Below are positions 42,746 through 54,100 of a stretch of 64,000 nt of DNA, in pieces; the first letter of the stretch is position 1; the number at the start of each line of letters is the position of its first letter. The notes under the pieces were generated by a model, which was not told where the DNA came from, searched no databases, and saw only the letters and a program-made list of their open reading frames with translations. Origin of the DNA: Sorangium cellulosum (GTDB taxonomy: Bacteria > Myxococcota_A > Polyangia > Polyangiales > Polyangiaceae). The position numbers and the translations under genes are program-made. The stretch is from contig NZ_CP012670.1 in assembly GCF_004135735.1 (NCBI RefSeq), forward strand, positions 1,612,001-1,676,000, in the 5' to 3' direction.

Positions 42746-43648
42746 ATGGTGATGGTGTTGCTCCTCGGGCTGTCCGGGTGCGGGGCGGACGTGGAGATCG
42801 CGGTGGGCCGCATGAATCCGGTGTCGGCGGCGAGCGGCAGCGGCGGTCAGGAGGGCAGCGGCGGTGAGGCGGGCAGCGGCGGTGAGGCGGGCAGCGGCGG
42901 TGAGGCGGGCAGCGGCGGTGAGGCGGGCAGCGGCGGTGGAGGGGGTCATGGTACGATCTCCTGTGATGTGTTGCCGTCGCCGATCCATCGGTACACGTTC
43001 GACGGTGCGGGAGATGTCGTCGCCGATCTCATCGGAGGTGCTGACGGCGTGATCCTCGGCGGCGCGAGCCTCGACGGCGGAGGGGGGCTCACCCTCGACG
43101 GCGAGGACGATTACGTCGATTTGCCGGCGGGGCTCCTGGCGGGATTGGGCGACGTCACCGTCATGGTCTGGGTCGTCCGCGGCCGCGGAGGGGCCTACCT
43201 GCGCATCGTCGATTTCGGCCTCGCCACCGGAGGCGAAGATCCCGTCGAAGGCGAGGGAGGGGTGGGAACGTCCTACCTGGTGATCACCCCCTCGACGGGC
43301 TTCGAGGTGCGGGGGGTCTCCGCGCTCGTGAGCGACAGCGGCGTGAGGGGCGAGGTGGCGATCCACGCCGAGCCGACGCTCGAGGACGGCGAGGTCCATC
43401 AGGTCGCCGTCGTCTTCGACGGCGCGGCGGCGACCGTGGCCCTCTACCTGGATGGCGCGCTCCTCGGCAGCGAGCCTGTCGGCTTTCCGCTCTCGGCGAT
43501 CGAGGACGTGAACAACTGGCTCGGGCGGTCCCAGTTCGATGCGGACCCGTACTTCGGTGGGCGCTACGACGAGCTGCGGATCTACCGCGAGGCGCTGGCC
43601 GGCTGCGCGGTCGAGGCCGCCTTCCGCGCCGGCCCGGATCGGCCCTGA
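42746..43648 (+). CDS. LamG/concanavalin-fold lipoprotein
   Basis: 300 aa from ATG 42746, whose signal peptide ends 'LLLGLSGC' (Cys12); an in-frame GTG lies at 42725. A flexible linker of repeated GSGGEA units (18-bp tandem repeat, about 42850-42940) leads to a LamG-like domain: 'HRYTFDGAGDVVADLIGGAD', 'GGLTLDGEDDYVDLPAGLL', 'VHQVAVVFDGAAATVALYLDG' and 'GRYDELRIYREAL'. Such jelly-roll domains bind carbohydrate or protein at the surface. It is divergent from the DUF1592 operon and ends 3 bp from the convergent next gene. Confidence 0.85.
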   Translation: MVMVLLLGLSGCGADVEIAVGRMNPVSAASGSGGQEGSGGEAGSGGEAGSGGEAGSGGEAGSGGGGGHGTISCDVLPSPIHRYTFDGAGDVVADLIGGADGVILGGASLDGGGGLTLDGEDDYVDLPAGLLAGLGDVTVMVWVVRGRGGAYLRIVDFGLATGGEDPVEGEGGVGTSYLVITPSTGFEVRGVSALVSDSGVRGEVAIHAEPTLEDGEVHQVAVVFDGAAATVALYLDGALLGSEPVGFPLSAIEDVNNWLGRSQFDADPYFGGRYDELRIYREALAGCAVEAAFRAGPDRP

Positions 43649-43651
43649 GGC

Positions 43652-44659
43652 TCAGAAGGCCAGCGCGAGGCCGAGGCGGGCGCTGAGACCTGCGGCCGGA
43701 GGGCGATAGACGGCCCCCTCGAGGTTCTCGACGACGAAGCGGGGCCGCCGCAGGGGGACGACGGCGTGCAGCGCCCCCTCGACCCTCAGGGGCCCGGCGA
43801 AGCGCCGCTCGACAAGCGTCCCGAGCCCGGCCGCGAAGATCGGCGCCGTGCGGGCGAAGGCCTCGTCGACCTCGCGTCCCCGGGCGAGGAGCCAGTGCTG
43901 GCGGCCGAGCGCGCAGACGTACACGGAAAGGTGGCGCTCGAGGGCGCGCGCGCACGCGTCGACCTCGAGGAACCAGAGCTGGAACTCGGCGCCGGCTGCC
44001 ATCCCGGCGATGCGGCTCGAGCTCGACGGCACCACGCCGGCCGCCCCGTCGGCGCGGAGCCAGCCGCTGCGGATCCCGCCGCCTGCGGCGAGCCCGATGC
44101 CGACCGCCGGGACGAGCGCCTGCTCGATGTGCGCGCTCAGCCAGAGCGCCCCTTCCAGGTCGCGCTCGGCTGCCGCCGGAGGCCGGACCGCCGCCGCAGG
44201 CGGCGGACGCGGCGCGCCGGCGACGGGGGCGGCGACCGCCGGGGGCGGCGCGGGCTGGGCGGCGGGTTGCGCGGCGGCGTTCCGCGCGACCGCGTCGGGA
44301 TCGATCGACATCGCGACGATCAGCGCCGCCGCCCGCGACATCGACGCGCAGTCGTCGCCGCGGATCACGCGCTCGCCGGGCGACGGCGCGCGGATGCGCA
44401 GATCGAGCCGGAGGCGCGCGCCGCCTGCGCGGGCGACGGCGATCTCGACCTCGATCGGCGGGTGCTGCTCCGACGCGCCCAGGAGCCGGGCGATCTCGCT
44501 CCGGACCTCGTCGGCCGGCGGGCACCCGTCCGGCGCTTCCCAGCGGAGGTCGACGGCGCGCGGCTCGGCGGGTGCCGCGAGGGCGCTCGCGGGCAGGACC
44601 GCCGCGACGATCAGCGCCTGGAGGGCCGACGGGGCCCGGGCCCACCTGGAGACGTGCAC
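43652..44659 (-). CDS. Secreted protein of the ECF sigma operon
   Basis: 335 aa with a signal peptide (ALIVAAVLPASALA). The N-terminal domain ('VDLRWEAPDGCPPADEVRSE') with two more Cys precedes a Pro/Ala-rich linker. The C-terminal half ('ALWLSAHIEQALVPAVGIGL', 'AEFQLWFLEVDACARALERH', 'GLSARLGLALAF') alternates like an outer-membrane beta-barrel and ends in Phe, as many barrels do. It has no named family that I recognise. It is the last gene of the operon, 9 nt after the putative anti-sigma gene. Confidence 0.75.
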   Translation of the reverse strand: MHVSRWARAPSALQALIVAAVLPASALAAPAEPRAVDLRWEAPDGCPPADEVRSEIARLLGASEQHPPIEVEIAVARAGGARLRLDLRIRAPSPGERVIRGDDCASMSRAAALIVAMSIDPDAVARNAAAQPAAQPAPPPAVAAPVAGAPRPPPAAAVRPPAAAERDLEGALWLSAHIEQALVPAVGIGLAAGGGIRSGWLRADGAAGVVPSSSSRIAGMAAGAEFQLWFLEVDACARALERHLSVYVCALGRQHWLLARGREVDEAFARTAPIFAAGLGTLVERRFAGPLRVEGALHAVVPLRRPRFVVENLEGAVYRPPAAGLSARLGLALAF

Positions 44660-44668
44660 CCGGGCACT

Positions 44669-45634
44669 TTACTCCTCCTTCCCGCACGCGGCGCGCACGC
44701 GCGTCGCGAGGGGCGAGCCCGGGCTCTTCGCGAGCAGCCTCGCCGCGATCGTCCTGCCGGACGCCGCGCGGCCGGAGCGGCAGAGCGCGATGGCGCGCGA
44801 CGCCTCGCGCTCGGTCGAGAGCACGCCCCTCGGGTACCGGCTTGCGTGCTCGTTCAGCTTCGCGAGCGCCTGCGCGAACTGGCCCGCCTGCAGCGCCTGC
44901 TGCGCGTCGCGCAGCAGCGCGATCTCCGCGTCGAGCCCCTCGGCGCCCGGCCTCGCGGCGGCGGCCGCCGCGGGCGCGGGCGAGCGCGGTGCAGGCGAGC
45001 GCGGTGCAGGCGAGCGCGGTGCAGGCGCGCGCGGCGCGGCGCCCATCGCGGGCGCGGCGCTGGCCTCGGCGGGGGTGCTGGCCTCGGCGGGGGCGCTGGC
45101 CTCGGCAGAGGCGCGGGCCTCGGCGGGGGCGCTGGCCTCGGCGGGCGGAGCCGACTCGTCGCTCGGCGCGCTGGAGGGCGCGGCGGCGCGCAGCGCACGG
45201 GGCGTCGGGTCTGCGATCCTCGCCGCTGCCACCGCCCGCGGCGCATCGAGCGGGTCGCCCGAGGCGGGGAGGTAGACCGCTGCGCCCGTCGCGAGCCCCA
45301 CGACAATCGTCGCGAGCCCGATCTTCAGCGGGGCGCCGAGCAGCGTGACGGCCGTCCCTTTCGCGACCGCCGCGCTCGTCGCGCCGGCGGCCCCGGCGCT
45401 CGCGGCGCCGGCGCTTCCGGCTCCCGCGGCGCCGGCGCCGGCGGCCCCGGCGCCGGCGCTTCCGGCTCCCGCGGCGCTCGCCGCGCTCGCCGTCACGGCG
45501 GTGGCCGCCGCCCCGGCGAGGCCGATCCTCGCCCACACGGCCGCGCGCATCCGGCGCCTGTCGTCGTCGGTCGGCTCGTCCGCGTCGCGGAGGGCGTTCA
45601 GGAGCGCCCGCTCACCAGGTCTCAGCTCATCCAT
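44669..45634 (-). CDS. Putative anti-sigma/membrane regulator
   Basis: 321 aa. The hydrophilic N-terminus 'MDELRPGERALLNALRDADE' is followed by a Gly/Ala/Ser-rich stretch, one membrane segment ('IGLATIVVGLATGAAVYLPA') and a periplasmic part with Ala/Pro/Ser repeats and a TPR-like end ('QQALQAGQFAQALAKLNEHA'). The gene overlaps the sigma factor gene by 8 bp, the usual arrangement of a sigma/anti-sigma pair. No HXXXCXXC zinc anti-sigma motif is present, so the assignment rests on context and topology. Confidence 0.65.
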   Translation of the reverse strand: MDELRPGERALLNALRDADEPTDDDRRRMRAAVWARIGLAGAAATAVTASAASAAGAGSAGAGAAGAGAAGAGSAGAASAGAAGATSAAVAKGTAVTLLGAPLKIGLATIVVGLATGAAVYLPASGDPLDAPRAVAAARIADPTPRALRAAAPSSAPSDESAPPAEASAPAEARASAEASAPAEASTPAEASAAPAMGAAPRAPAPRSPAPRSPAPRSPAPAAAAAARPGAEGLDAEIALLRDAQQALQAGQFAQALAKLNEHASRYPRGVLSTEREASRAIALCRSGRAASGRTIAARLLAKSPGSPLATRVRAACGKEE

Positions 45635-46262
45635 GGCGGCCTCCTCGGAGCCTGGCGTGGTGGCGGCGCACCGCGTCGGAAAACGCCTGTCGAGCGGCCC
45701 TCAGCCGCGCATACACGGTGTTGATGTTCACCCCGATCCCCTGCGCGATCTCCGTCGCCGGCATCTCTTCCAGCTCGGCGAGGAGGAGCACCACGCGCTT
45801 CTCCTCGTCGAGCGACGCCAGGAGCTCGCGCGCGACGCGCGCGGCCTCCGCCCTCGTCATGGCCTCGTAGGGGCTGAGGTCGCTCGGCCCGGCGAGCAGC
45901 TCCGGATCCACGGTCTCTCCGTTCCCGCGGTGGGCCGGGCTCTTGCGGCGCAGCGACCTCCGGTGCGCCTGCACGACGTTGATCACGATCCCGAAGACCC
46001 ACGTCTTCAGCGACGAGCGGCCCCGGAACTCCGGGAGCCGCCGGTGCACGACGACGAACACCTCCTGGCACACGTCCTCGTGGGCCGAGGCGTCCACGCC
46101 GAGGCGGCGGACGGTCCGCCAGACGAAGGGGAAGAGCTCCTCGTACACCTCGGCGAAGTCGAGCGGCGCGGGCTGCACGCCGGACGCGGGGACGGCGGGG
46201 ACCGCGCCGGCGGGCGGGGGCGAAGGCGGATCGACCGCCGCGCGGGCGGTCACGGGCTGCAC
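45627..46262 (-). CDS. ECF-type RNA polymerase sigma factor
   Basis: 211 aa. Region 2 reads 'YEELFPFVWRTVRRLGVDASAHEDVCQEVFV', block by block DASAHEDVCQEVF, with 'SSLKTWVFGIVINVVQAHRR' as 2.3-2.4. Region 4 is 'LASLDEEKRVVLLLAELEEM' and 'ATEIAQGIGVNINTVYARLR' (the DNA-binding HTH). A Pro/Ala-rich N-terminal extension precedes it. First gene of an operon with a putative anti-sigma factor and a secreted barrel-like protein; it probably senses an envelope signal. Divergent from the proline-rich protein gene at 46641. Confidence 0.93.
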   Translation of the reverse strand: MQPVTARAAVDPPSPPPAGAVPAVPASGVQPAPLDFAEVYEELFPFVWRTVRRLGVDASAHEDVCQEVFVVVHRRLPEFRGRSSLKTWVFGIVINVVQAHRRSLRRKSPAHRGNGETVDPELLAGPSDLSPYEAMTRAEAARVARELLASLDEEKRVVLLLAELEEMPATEIAQGIGVNINTVYARLRAARQAFSDAVRRHHARLRGGRHG

Positions 46263-46640
46263 CCCTCCGCGCGGGGGCCCGCGCCACCGTCGCCTGCGCA
46301 GGTGGTTTCATGATCGTCTCCAGGGTCGCCGTGGGCCATCGCGCCAGGATGCAGAGCGCCCTCCACGCAGGAGGCGGACAGGAGGAGCCCGGGGACGGGG
46401 CTGATGTCGCCGAGGGGGGCTGTCGGGGTGCGACGCATGGCTCGAGGGGGCTGGTGACCGGTGCCGCCCCGTTCCGTGACGGAAAGTGGAGGAGGCCCGG
46501 GGGCGCGGGCGCATCGGGCGGGTCGCCGGTGGGATGATATCCCACGGCATGCGCGGGATCGTGCGCCGCCGCGCACCGCGGCCGGCAGCTCGCGCACGCG
46601 CGCGCTTGACGGCCGCGACGAGCGCGCCGAGAAAAAACGG
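46263..46640. other. Divergent promoter region (sigma operon / proline-rich protein)
   Basis: 378 bp shared 5' region. 'GGATGATATCCCACGGCATG' near 46534-46553 has a GGATNATCC-like dyad and could be an operator; no ECF-type AAC/CGT promoter pair was convincingly found. Confidence 0.35.
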
Positions 46641-47936
<1,296 letters not shown>

Positions 47937-48538
47937 GCCCGTGAGCACGGCGGCCGAGCGGCCGCCGCGCCGCTCCGGCCGCCGCTCGACCGGCCGGGTC
48001 GCGCCGCGCCGCTCGGGGCCTTGCGTCTCGGCAGGACGCGGCGCGTCCCCGGACGCAGGCCCGGCTGACGAGCGCTGAGCCTCGCGGCGATCGGAGGCTC
48101 GCGTCTCGGCAGGACGCGGCGCGTCCCCCCCGGACGCAAGCCCGGCTCGCCATCTCGATCACCTATCCACGCATCGGAGGGCCGCCTCCACGCCCCAGCC
48201 CGCGGGGCTCGTGCACGGCACGGCGGCCGCGGTCCGAATCGCGCCACCCGGCGTTCTGGCGGAAATGCGGGGCGCGAGAGAGCCCGGGGCGGCCGCGCGC
48301 GGGGGCCGGGGCCGAGCCCCGCGCCGCCGCGTCGACGCGTCGACGGGCGCCGACCCGTGGGCGTCCATCTCTCCAAAATACCCGCACGCCCGGGCCCGTG
48401 CGCGCTGGCCTCGATGTTGCTCTACGTGCCTCGCGTGCGACGGCGCGTCGGCCGCCGGCACGCGCGCGGGCACCGCCACCTGGCTCGCCCCGTTCTCTCA
48501 TCGCCTGACGTCACCCCTAGTCGAATCGAGGTCAAGAC
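47937..48538. other. Long intergenic region upstream of the TOMM locus
   Basis: 602 bp with no supported gene. It contains a duplicated hairpin-bearing segment (48023-48147). The last about 150 bp must hold the promoter of the gene at 48539; 'CTGACGTCAC' (48505-48514) is a palindrome-like candidate regulator site. Confidence 0.45.
48023..48147. repeat. Direct repeat pair with internal hairpins
   Basis: GCGTCTCGGCAGGACGCGGC plus GCGTCCCC..GGACGCA.GCCCGGCT occurs at 48023 and 48101 (78-bp period). Each copy folds GGACGC-GGC-GCGTCC (6-bp stem). Two hairpins in a row downstream of the proline-rich gene could act in transcript termination, although T-tracts are absent. Confidence 0.7.
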
Positions 48539-49021
48539 ATGTCGAACATCAACGGAATCGCGGCCTATAGCAACAGCTATCAGGAGTACAAGCACCCGAC
48601 CACCGGGAACAAGGCGCCGCTGCTCACCGTCCACCACAAGCTCTGGACGCAGACGGTCACCACGAACTCCGGCTCATACATCCAGGCCGAGGTCTGGGTA
48701 TCGAACGACGGCCAGACGATGCTCCGGAACATCAACGTGACGGTCACGATCCAGGGCGGCGACGGGATCTGGGCCCCCCAGTTCTGCGACTCCGCAGGCA
48801 ACTTGCAGCCGGGCACCTTCCTGCCGCCGTTCGAGATGGGCGACCTGCAGCCCGGCCAGTCGTCGGCGGTCCACAAGTACTGGTGGAAGGCCGTGAAGCC
48901 CAATGTCCCGCAGAACGGGGCGGACTTCGACGCGCAGTTCACGGTGATCCCGGACTTCCAGGTCGTCTACGCCGACACCGACGACTACTTCACCGACAAG
49001 TCCCACGTGAAGATCGGCTGA
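48539..49021 (+). CDS. Hypothetical beta-sandwich protein near the TOMM locus
   Basis: 160 aa from ATG 48539. I do not recognise the family. There is no signal peptide. The sequence alternates polar and hydrophobic residues: 'LLTVHHKLWTQTVTTNSGSY', 'IQAEVWVSNDGQTMLRNINV', 'VTIQGGDGIWAP', 'FEMGDLQPGQSSAVHKYWWK', 'FDAQFTVIPDFQVVYADTDD'. The phrase 'AEVWVSNDG..LRNINVTVTI' followed by 'LQPGQSS' resembles CARDB/Ig-like sandwiches. It is low in Ala and Arg and rich in Asn, Thr, Tyr and Trp compared with its neighbours. Encoded just upstream of the sigma-54 activator, it may belong to the locus, but nothing proves that. Confidence 0.75.
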   Translation: MSNINGIAAYSNSYQEYKHPTTGNKAPLLTVHHKLWTQTVTTNSGSYIQAEVWVSNDGQTMLRNINVTVTIQGGDGIWAPQFCDSAGNLQPGTFLPPFEMGDLQPGQSSAVHKYWWKAVKPNVPQNGADFDAQFTVIPDFQVVYADTDDYFTDKSHVKIG

Positions 49022-49036
49022 CGTCGATCCCGACCA

Positions 49037-49053
49037 CCGCCGGCGACCGGCGG
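49037..49053 (+). terminator. GC hairpin after the hypothetical gene
   Basis: CCGCCGG-CGA-CCGGCGG, a perfect 7-bp stem 16 nt after the stop codon. There is no T-tract, so it is only a possible terminator or RNA-stabilising hairpin. Confidence 0.35.
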
Positions 49054-49237
49054 CGAGGCCGCGCGCATCACGTGACCGCATTCGGTCGCGCGCGGCGCGC
49101 CACGGCGCCGGCGGCTCGGGGCCGAGGTTCGCGTCCGGAGCCGGGGGCATGGCCGTGATCCGTACCGCGACGCTCGAGGCCCGTGCCGAGCGGAGGCAGA
49201 GCACGTTGCGAGGGCAGTGATACGGTACGATGGGGGC

Positions 49238-50989
49238 ATGCTCGGACACGATGTGCTCCCCACGTTGATCACCCGCCTGATGACGGCCACGCACTTCGAA
49301 GGAGCCGCGACGGCGGCGCTCGAGGCGATGCTCGATTGCGTCCATGCGGCGCTCGCCGAGAGCCCCTTCGCGACGAGCGCGCGCCTGCTCCGCGCCATGG
49401 TGCACCTCCGACCGAGCGATGGATATCAGCGCCTCTTCGGCGTCGAGCACCGCACCGGCGCCCAGGTCGAGGGCACGGGTTACCTCACCTCCGCCAACGT
49501 GTGGCGATGGGTCAGCGAGCATCGTTGCTCGGTCTCGATCGACGTGCAGCGCGGCGTCCTTCATGCATGGGTGCCCGAGGGGCGCGTGGAGCGGCGCGAG
49601 CCCATCGACGCGGCCGGCGTGCCTGGGCACGAGACACGCGAGCGCATGCTCGGACGCGACGCGACGCACGTCCACGTCGTCCCGCTCCGTACGCCCGGCG
49701 AGGGCGTGAGCGGCATGATAGCCATCGAGGCGAGCTGCAAGGCCGCCGCTGGGCAGGAGTTTGTCTGGGGCGACTGCGAGGAGCAGCTCGAGCTCATCGC
49801 GACCGCCGCCGTGGCTTATCTCGGGGCGCTCCCCCCGCGCCCGAGCTGCGCCGCGCGCACGGATGCCCTGTTGCCGGTCGTCGGCCGGGCGACGGCAGGG
49901 CTCATCGAGCTCCTGCGCGTCTTCGCCCAGCAAGAGGAGACGGTGCTCATCAGCGGCCCGACCGGCTCGGGGAAGTCCAGGCTCGCGCGCTGGTGCCACG
50001 AGCAGTCGCGGCGCGAGGGCAAGCGCTTCGAGACGCTCGATCTGCTCAGCGTGCCCGAGGAGCTCCAGATGGCCGAGCTCTTCGGCTGGAAGCGCGGCGC
50101 GTTCACCGGCGCCATGAGGGACGCCGCCGGCGCCATCGCGCGCGCCGCGCAGGGCACGCTCTTCATCGACGAGATCGACAAGCTGTCGCTGAAGGCCCAG
50201 GCGGGCCTCTTGCGGGTGCTCGAGGAGCGGCGCTACAGGCCCCTCGGCGACGAGGGCTCCGACAAGCACGCGGACGTGCGGTTCATCGTCGGCACGAACG
50301 CCGATCTCCGGGCGCAGGTCCGCGCCGGCAAGCTCCGCGAGGACCTCTATTACCGGATCAACGTGTTGCCCGTGCGGCTGCCGCCGCTCTCCGAGCGGCT
50401 CGACGAGCTGCCCCTGTGGGCCGAGTACATGCTCGGCCGGCGGCACGAGGAGGCCGGCGGCGGCGGGGCGGTGCGCATCGCGCGCGAGGCCGTCGATCTC
50501 CTGATGAGCACGCCATGGCCCGGGAACCTGCGGCAGCTCGACAACATGGTCCGCCGGGCCTACGCGATCGCGCTCTCGGATCGAGGCGGCGCGGGCAGCG
50601 AGCTCTTGCTCGCGCGGCGGCACGTCGAGCGCGCGCTCGCCTATGACGGCGCGCCCGAGCCAGGCACGCTGTTCGAGCAGCTCCTCCGCACGGCGAGGGC
50701 GTTCGTGCAGGAGGCGGAGCAGCGCGAGGGCAGCGCGAGCCCGCTCTCCCTCGATCTGATCGACGCGCAACGGGGCCTCGTGCTCGCCGTCGCGGTGCAG
50801 CGGCGGGGCCGTGACGCGGCGTTCGCGCTGCTCGGGCAAGAACAGCTCCTCAGGAACCGCAACCACCACCGGGCGCTGAAGAGGGAGCTCGATCGGGTGC
50901 GCGAGCTCTTGCACGTGATCGGCGGCGAGGTCGATCCGGCGCTCGCCTCGTTGCTGGATTCGGCCGACGCAACAGCCGAAGGGCGTTGA
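49238..50989 (+). CDS. Sigma-54-dependent transcriptional activator
   Basis: 583 aa from ATG 49238; an in-frame GTG lies at 49217. The N-terminal about 200 residues look like a GAF-type sensor ('ALEAMLDCVHAALAESPFAT', 'HVVPLRTPGEGVSGMIAIEA'). The AAA+ domain has Walker A 'GPTGSGKS', the sigma-54-contacting GAFTGA loop in 'KRGAFTGAMRDA', Walker B 'GTLFIDEIDKL', and the Arg finger region 'REDLYYRINVLPVRLPPLSE'. A C-terminal helical segment ('AVQRRGRDAAFALLGQEQLL') sits where a Fis-type HTH is expected but is atypical. It is followed on the same strand by the kinase/cyclase-like gene, and is a plausible pathway regulator. Confidence 0.9.
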   Translation: MLGHDVLPTLITRLMTATHFEGAATAALEAMLDCVHAALAESPFATSARLLRAMVHLRPSDGYQRLFGVEHRTGAQVEGTGYLTSANVWRWVSEHRCSVSIDVQRGVLHAWVPEGRVERREPIDAAGVPGHETRERMLGRDATHVHVVPLRTPGEGVSGMIAIEASCKAAAGQEFVWGDCEEQLELIATAAVAYLGALPPRPSCAARTDALLPVVGRATAGLIELLRVFAQQEETVLISGPTGSGKSRLARWCHEQSRREGKRFETLDLLSVPEELQMAELFGWKRGAFTGAMRDAAGAIARAAQGTLFIDEIDKLSLKAQAGLLRVLEERRYRPLGDEGSDKHADVRFIVGTNADLRAQVRAGKLREDLYYRINVLPVRLPPLSERLDELPLWAEYMLGRRHEEAGGGGAVRIAREAVDLLMSTPWPGNLRQLDNMVRRAYAIALSDRGGAGSELLLARRHVERALAYDGAPEPGTLFEQLLRTARAFVQEAEQREGSASPLSLDLIDAQRGLVLAVAVQRRGRDAAFALLGQEQLLRNRNHHRALKRELDRVRELLHVIGGEVDPALASLLDSADATAEGR

Positions 50990-51075
50990 GGTGACGCGCG
51001 CGTCGCAGGGGGGGTCATCTGTAACATGCGGCACATGTCGGGCCACGCCGCGCAGGCGCCCGTCCTCCGTCAGCC

Positions 51076-51104
51076 TTGACATGAGAGCCGTATGGATACT
51101 TACA
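51076..51104 (+). promoter_or_regulatory. Candidate sigma-70-type promoter
   Basis: TTGACA at 51076-51081 followed 15-17 nt later by TACTTA/ACTTAC, upstream of the kinase/cyclase-like gene start at 51135. The -35 is perfect, the -10 poor. Confidence 0.35.
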
Positions 51105-51134
51105 TCACCCGCGCGATGTACGGGGGGGGCCGGT

Positions 51135-54100
51135 ATGAGCTCATACAATACACGCCTCTCTCCTGGGTCCACGTTCGAAGAGCGGTACGAGATCCGCTCC
51201 CTGCTCGGTGAGGGGGGGTTTGGGAGCGTCTACCAGGCGCGGCAGCGTACGACGGGGCAGAGCGTCGCGCTGAAGTTATTGCGTCTCGATCACGAGAGCG
51301 GCGCGCGAACCGAGAGGCGGATCGCGCGGTTCCTCCGGGAGGCCAAGGTCTGCGCGCAGCTCCACCACCCGAACATCGTTCAGCTCATCGACTCCGGGCG
51401 GTCGAGCGAGGGAGTTCTTTACTCGGTCTTTGCGTTCGCCCCGGGAGAGACGCTCGCGGACGTGATCGCGCGCGAGGGCGCGCTCGCCCCCCGGGAGGCG
51501 ACGCACTTGATGCTGCAAGCGCTCGACGCGCTCGCGTGCGCGCACGCCCAGGGCGTGGTGCACCGTGATCTGAAGCCCCGCAACATCATGGTGATCTCCT
51601 CCGGGGCGCGGAGGAACGCGCTGGTGCTCGATTTCGGCATCGGGGCCATCCTCGGCGGGGTGGCCGCCGGGGGCCCGCCGGCGCGCTTGACGGCCACGGA
51701 CGAGGCGCTGGGCACGCCCGGCTACGCGGCGCCCGAGCAGCTTCGCGGGCTCGACATCACCACGCGCACGGATCTCTTCGCGTGGGGCCTCGTGTTCCTG
51801 GAGTGCTTGACGGGGAAGATGGTTTATGACGGCGCCTCTGCCGCCGAGGTGCTCTACCGCATGCTCGGGCCGGAGCCCGTGCCGATCCCGGCCGAGATCG
51901 AGCGAACGTCCCTGGGCGCCCTCCTGCGCCGGGTGACGCACAAAGACGTCGCCGCGCGCGACCTCGACGCCCGAGGGGTCCTCCAGGCGCTGGAGGGGCT
52001 CCATCCGGGCTCGCCGGGGCAGCATCCCTCCGGGAGCGCAGCCATGAGCCCTGGCGCGCACGCCCCTCTCGACGGCGTGGCGCTCCTGGAGCCCAGAAGA
52101 GTCCAGGCGTCGGGCGAGCGGCGTCACGTCACCGCGGTCTGTTGCGTCCTCGATCCGGTCCTGGAGGCAGCGAGGCCGGTGGACGACGAGGACCTCGACG
52201 AGCTCGTGCGCCGGGCGTCCTCGACGTGCGCGGACGTCGCCGCGAAGCACCGAGGCCACGTGGTCGCGGCCTTCGGGCACGCGGTGATGCTCTATTTCGG
52301 CCTGCTGTGCGCGGAGGAGGATGACGCGAAGCGGGCCGCGCGCGCCGCGCTCGCCATCGTGGAGGCGATCCAGGGCGAGCGCGAGGACCTCCGCCGCGCG
52401 CACGGCGCGCGGGTCGAGGTGCGGATCGGGCTGCACAGCGGGCTCGTGCAGGCGAGCGGCCTGCGCGAGGGGGCGGCGGCGGGGCTCGCCCTCGGGGCGA
52501 CGCCGCGGCTGGCCGCGCGGATCGCTCGCGAGGCGCCGCCCTCGGCGATCGTGGTCTCGGCCGAGGCGCAGCGCCTCCTGCGCGCGAGCTTCGAGCTCGA
52601 GGACGAGGGCGCGCGATGCGCCGGGGGGCGAGAGGGCGCCCCGGGGGCGTTCCGGCTGCGGAGAGCGCGCGCCGATCGGGGGCCCCCCCCGACGCCGGAC
52701 GGGACGATGGGGCCCATCATCGGTCGATCCCAGGAGATGGATTTGCTCCTCGACCGCTGGCAGCGCGCGCGCCAGGGCGGCGGGCAGTGCGCCTTGATCA
52801 CGGGCGAGCCCGGCATCGGCAAGAGCCGGCTCGCGCGCGAGCTCCGGGGCAGGCTGGTCGGCGACGCGCACGTCTACCTGGAGGGGCGCTGCTCGCCCGA
52901 GACGCAGAACAACGCGCTCTTCCCCGTGATCGATGCGCTGGGGCGCGCGCTCGAGCTGGATCGGGAGAGCTCGTCGCGCGGAAGGAGCGCGCGGCTCGAG
53001 GCGCAGCTCGCCCGGCGCGGGCTCGCCCCCGCCGAGGCCGTGCCGCTGCTCGCGCCGCTCTTCGGCCTGCCGATCGAGCCGCCGTACGCGCCGCTCCAGG
53101 CGGGGCCGCAGCGGCAGAAGGAGCTGACCCTCAACGCGATCCTCTCGCTGCTCTTCGGGATGGCCGAGGAGGCGCCGGTCCTGCTCCTGATCGAGGATCT
53201 GCACTGGGCCGATCCGACGAGCCTCGCGCTGCTCGGCCAGTTCGCGCGCGAGGTCCCCTCGGCCGCGGTGTGCCTCGTGCTCACGGCCCGTCCGGAGTTC
53301 GTGCCCCCGTTCCCGACCACGGGGATGCAGCAGATCCACCTGAGCCGGCTGGAGGCCGCGCAGATCGGCGCCCTGATCGCGGAGCTCTTGGGCAAGAAGC
53401 CGCTGCCTCGCGACGTCGTCGAGCAGATCGCGCTCCGCACCGACGGCGTGCCGCTCTTCGTGGAGGAGCTGACGCGGACGATGCTCGAGGCGGGCGTGCT
53501 GCTGGAGCGCCAGGATCGGTACGACCTGTCGAGGCCGCTGTCGGACGTCGAGATCCCGGGCACGCTGCGCGGCCTCTTGCTGTCGCGCCTCGATCAGCTC
53601 GGGCGGGCGAAGGAGACCGCCCAGATCGCGGCCGCGCTCGGGCGGGAGTTCAGCGAGGAGGTGCTGCTGGCCGTGAGCCGGCTCGAGGGGGCGGCGGTGC
53701 GGGAGGACCTGAGCCGGCTCCTGGGCGCCGGGCTCGTCTTCCGGAAGCGGCGGCTGAAGGGGTCGGGCTACACCTTCAAGCACGCGCTCGTGCAGGACGC
53801 GGCGTACGAGTCGCTGTCGCGCGCGGCGCGGCGGCAGGTGCACGCGCGCATCGCGCGGACGCTGGAGGAGCGGTTCGCCGGGATCGTGGAGGCGCGGCCG
53901 GAGCTCCTGGCGCGGCACCACGCGGGAGCGGAGCAGAAGCTGGAGGCGATCGCGTATGCGCAGATCGCGGCGCAGAGGGCGCTCACGCAGTCGGCGTACG
54001 CGGAGGCGAGCGGGCACGCCCGCGACGCCCTCGAATGGCTCGGGGCCACGCCGCCGGATCGGCGACGCGCCGAGCTGGAGCTCGCGCTGAACGGCGTCCT

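Noticed and set aside
49037..49053. Strong intrinsic terminator
   Set aside because: The stem is perfect but no T-tract follows; kept only as a low-confidence hairpin.
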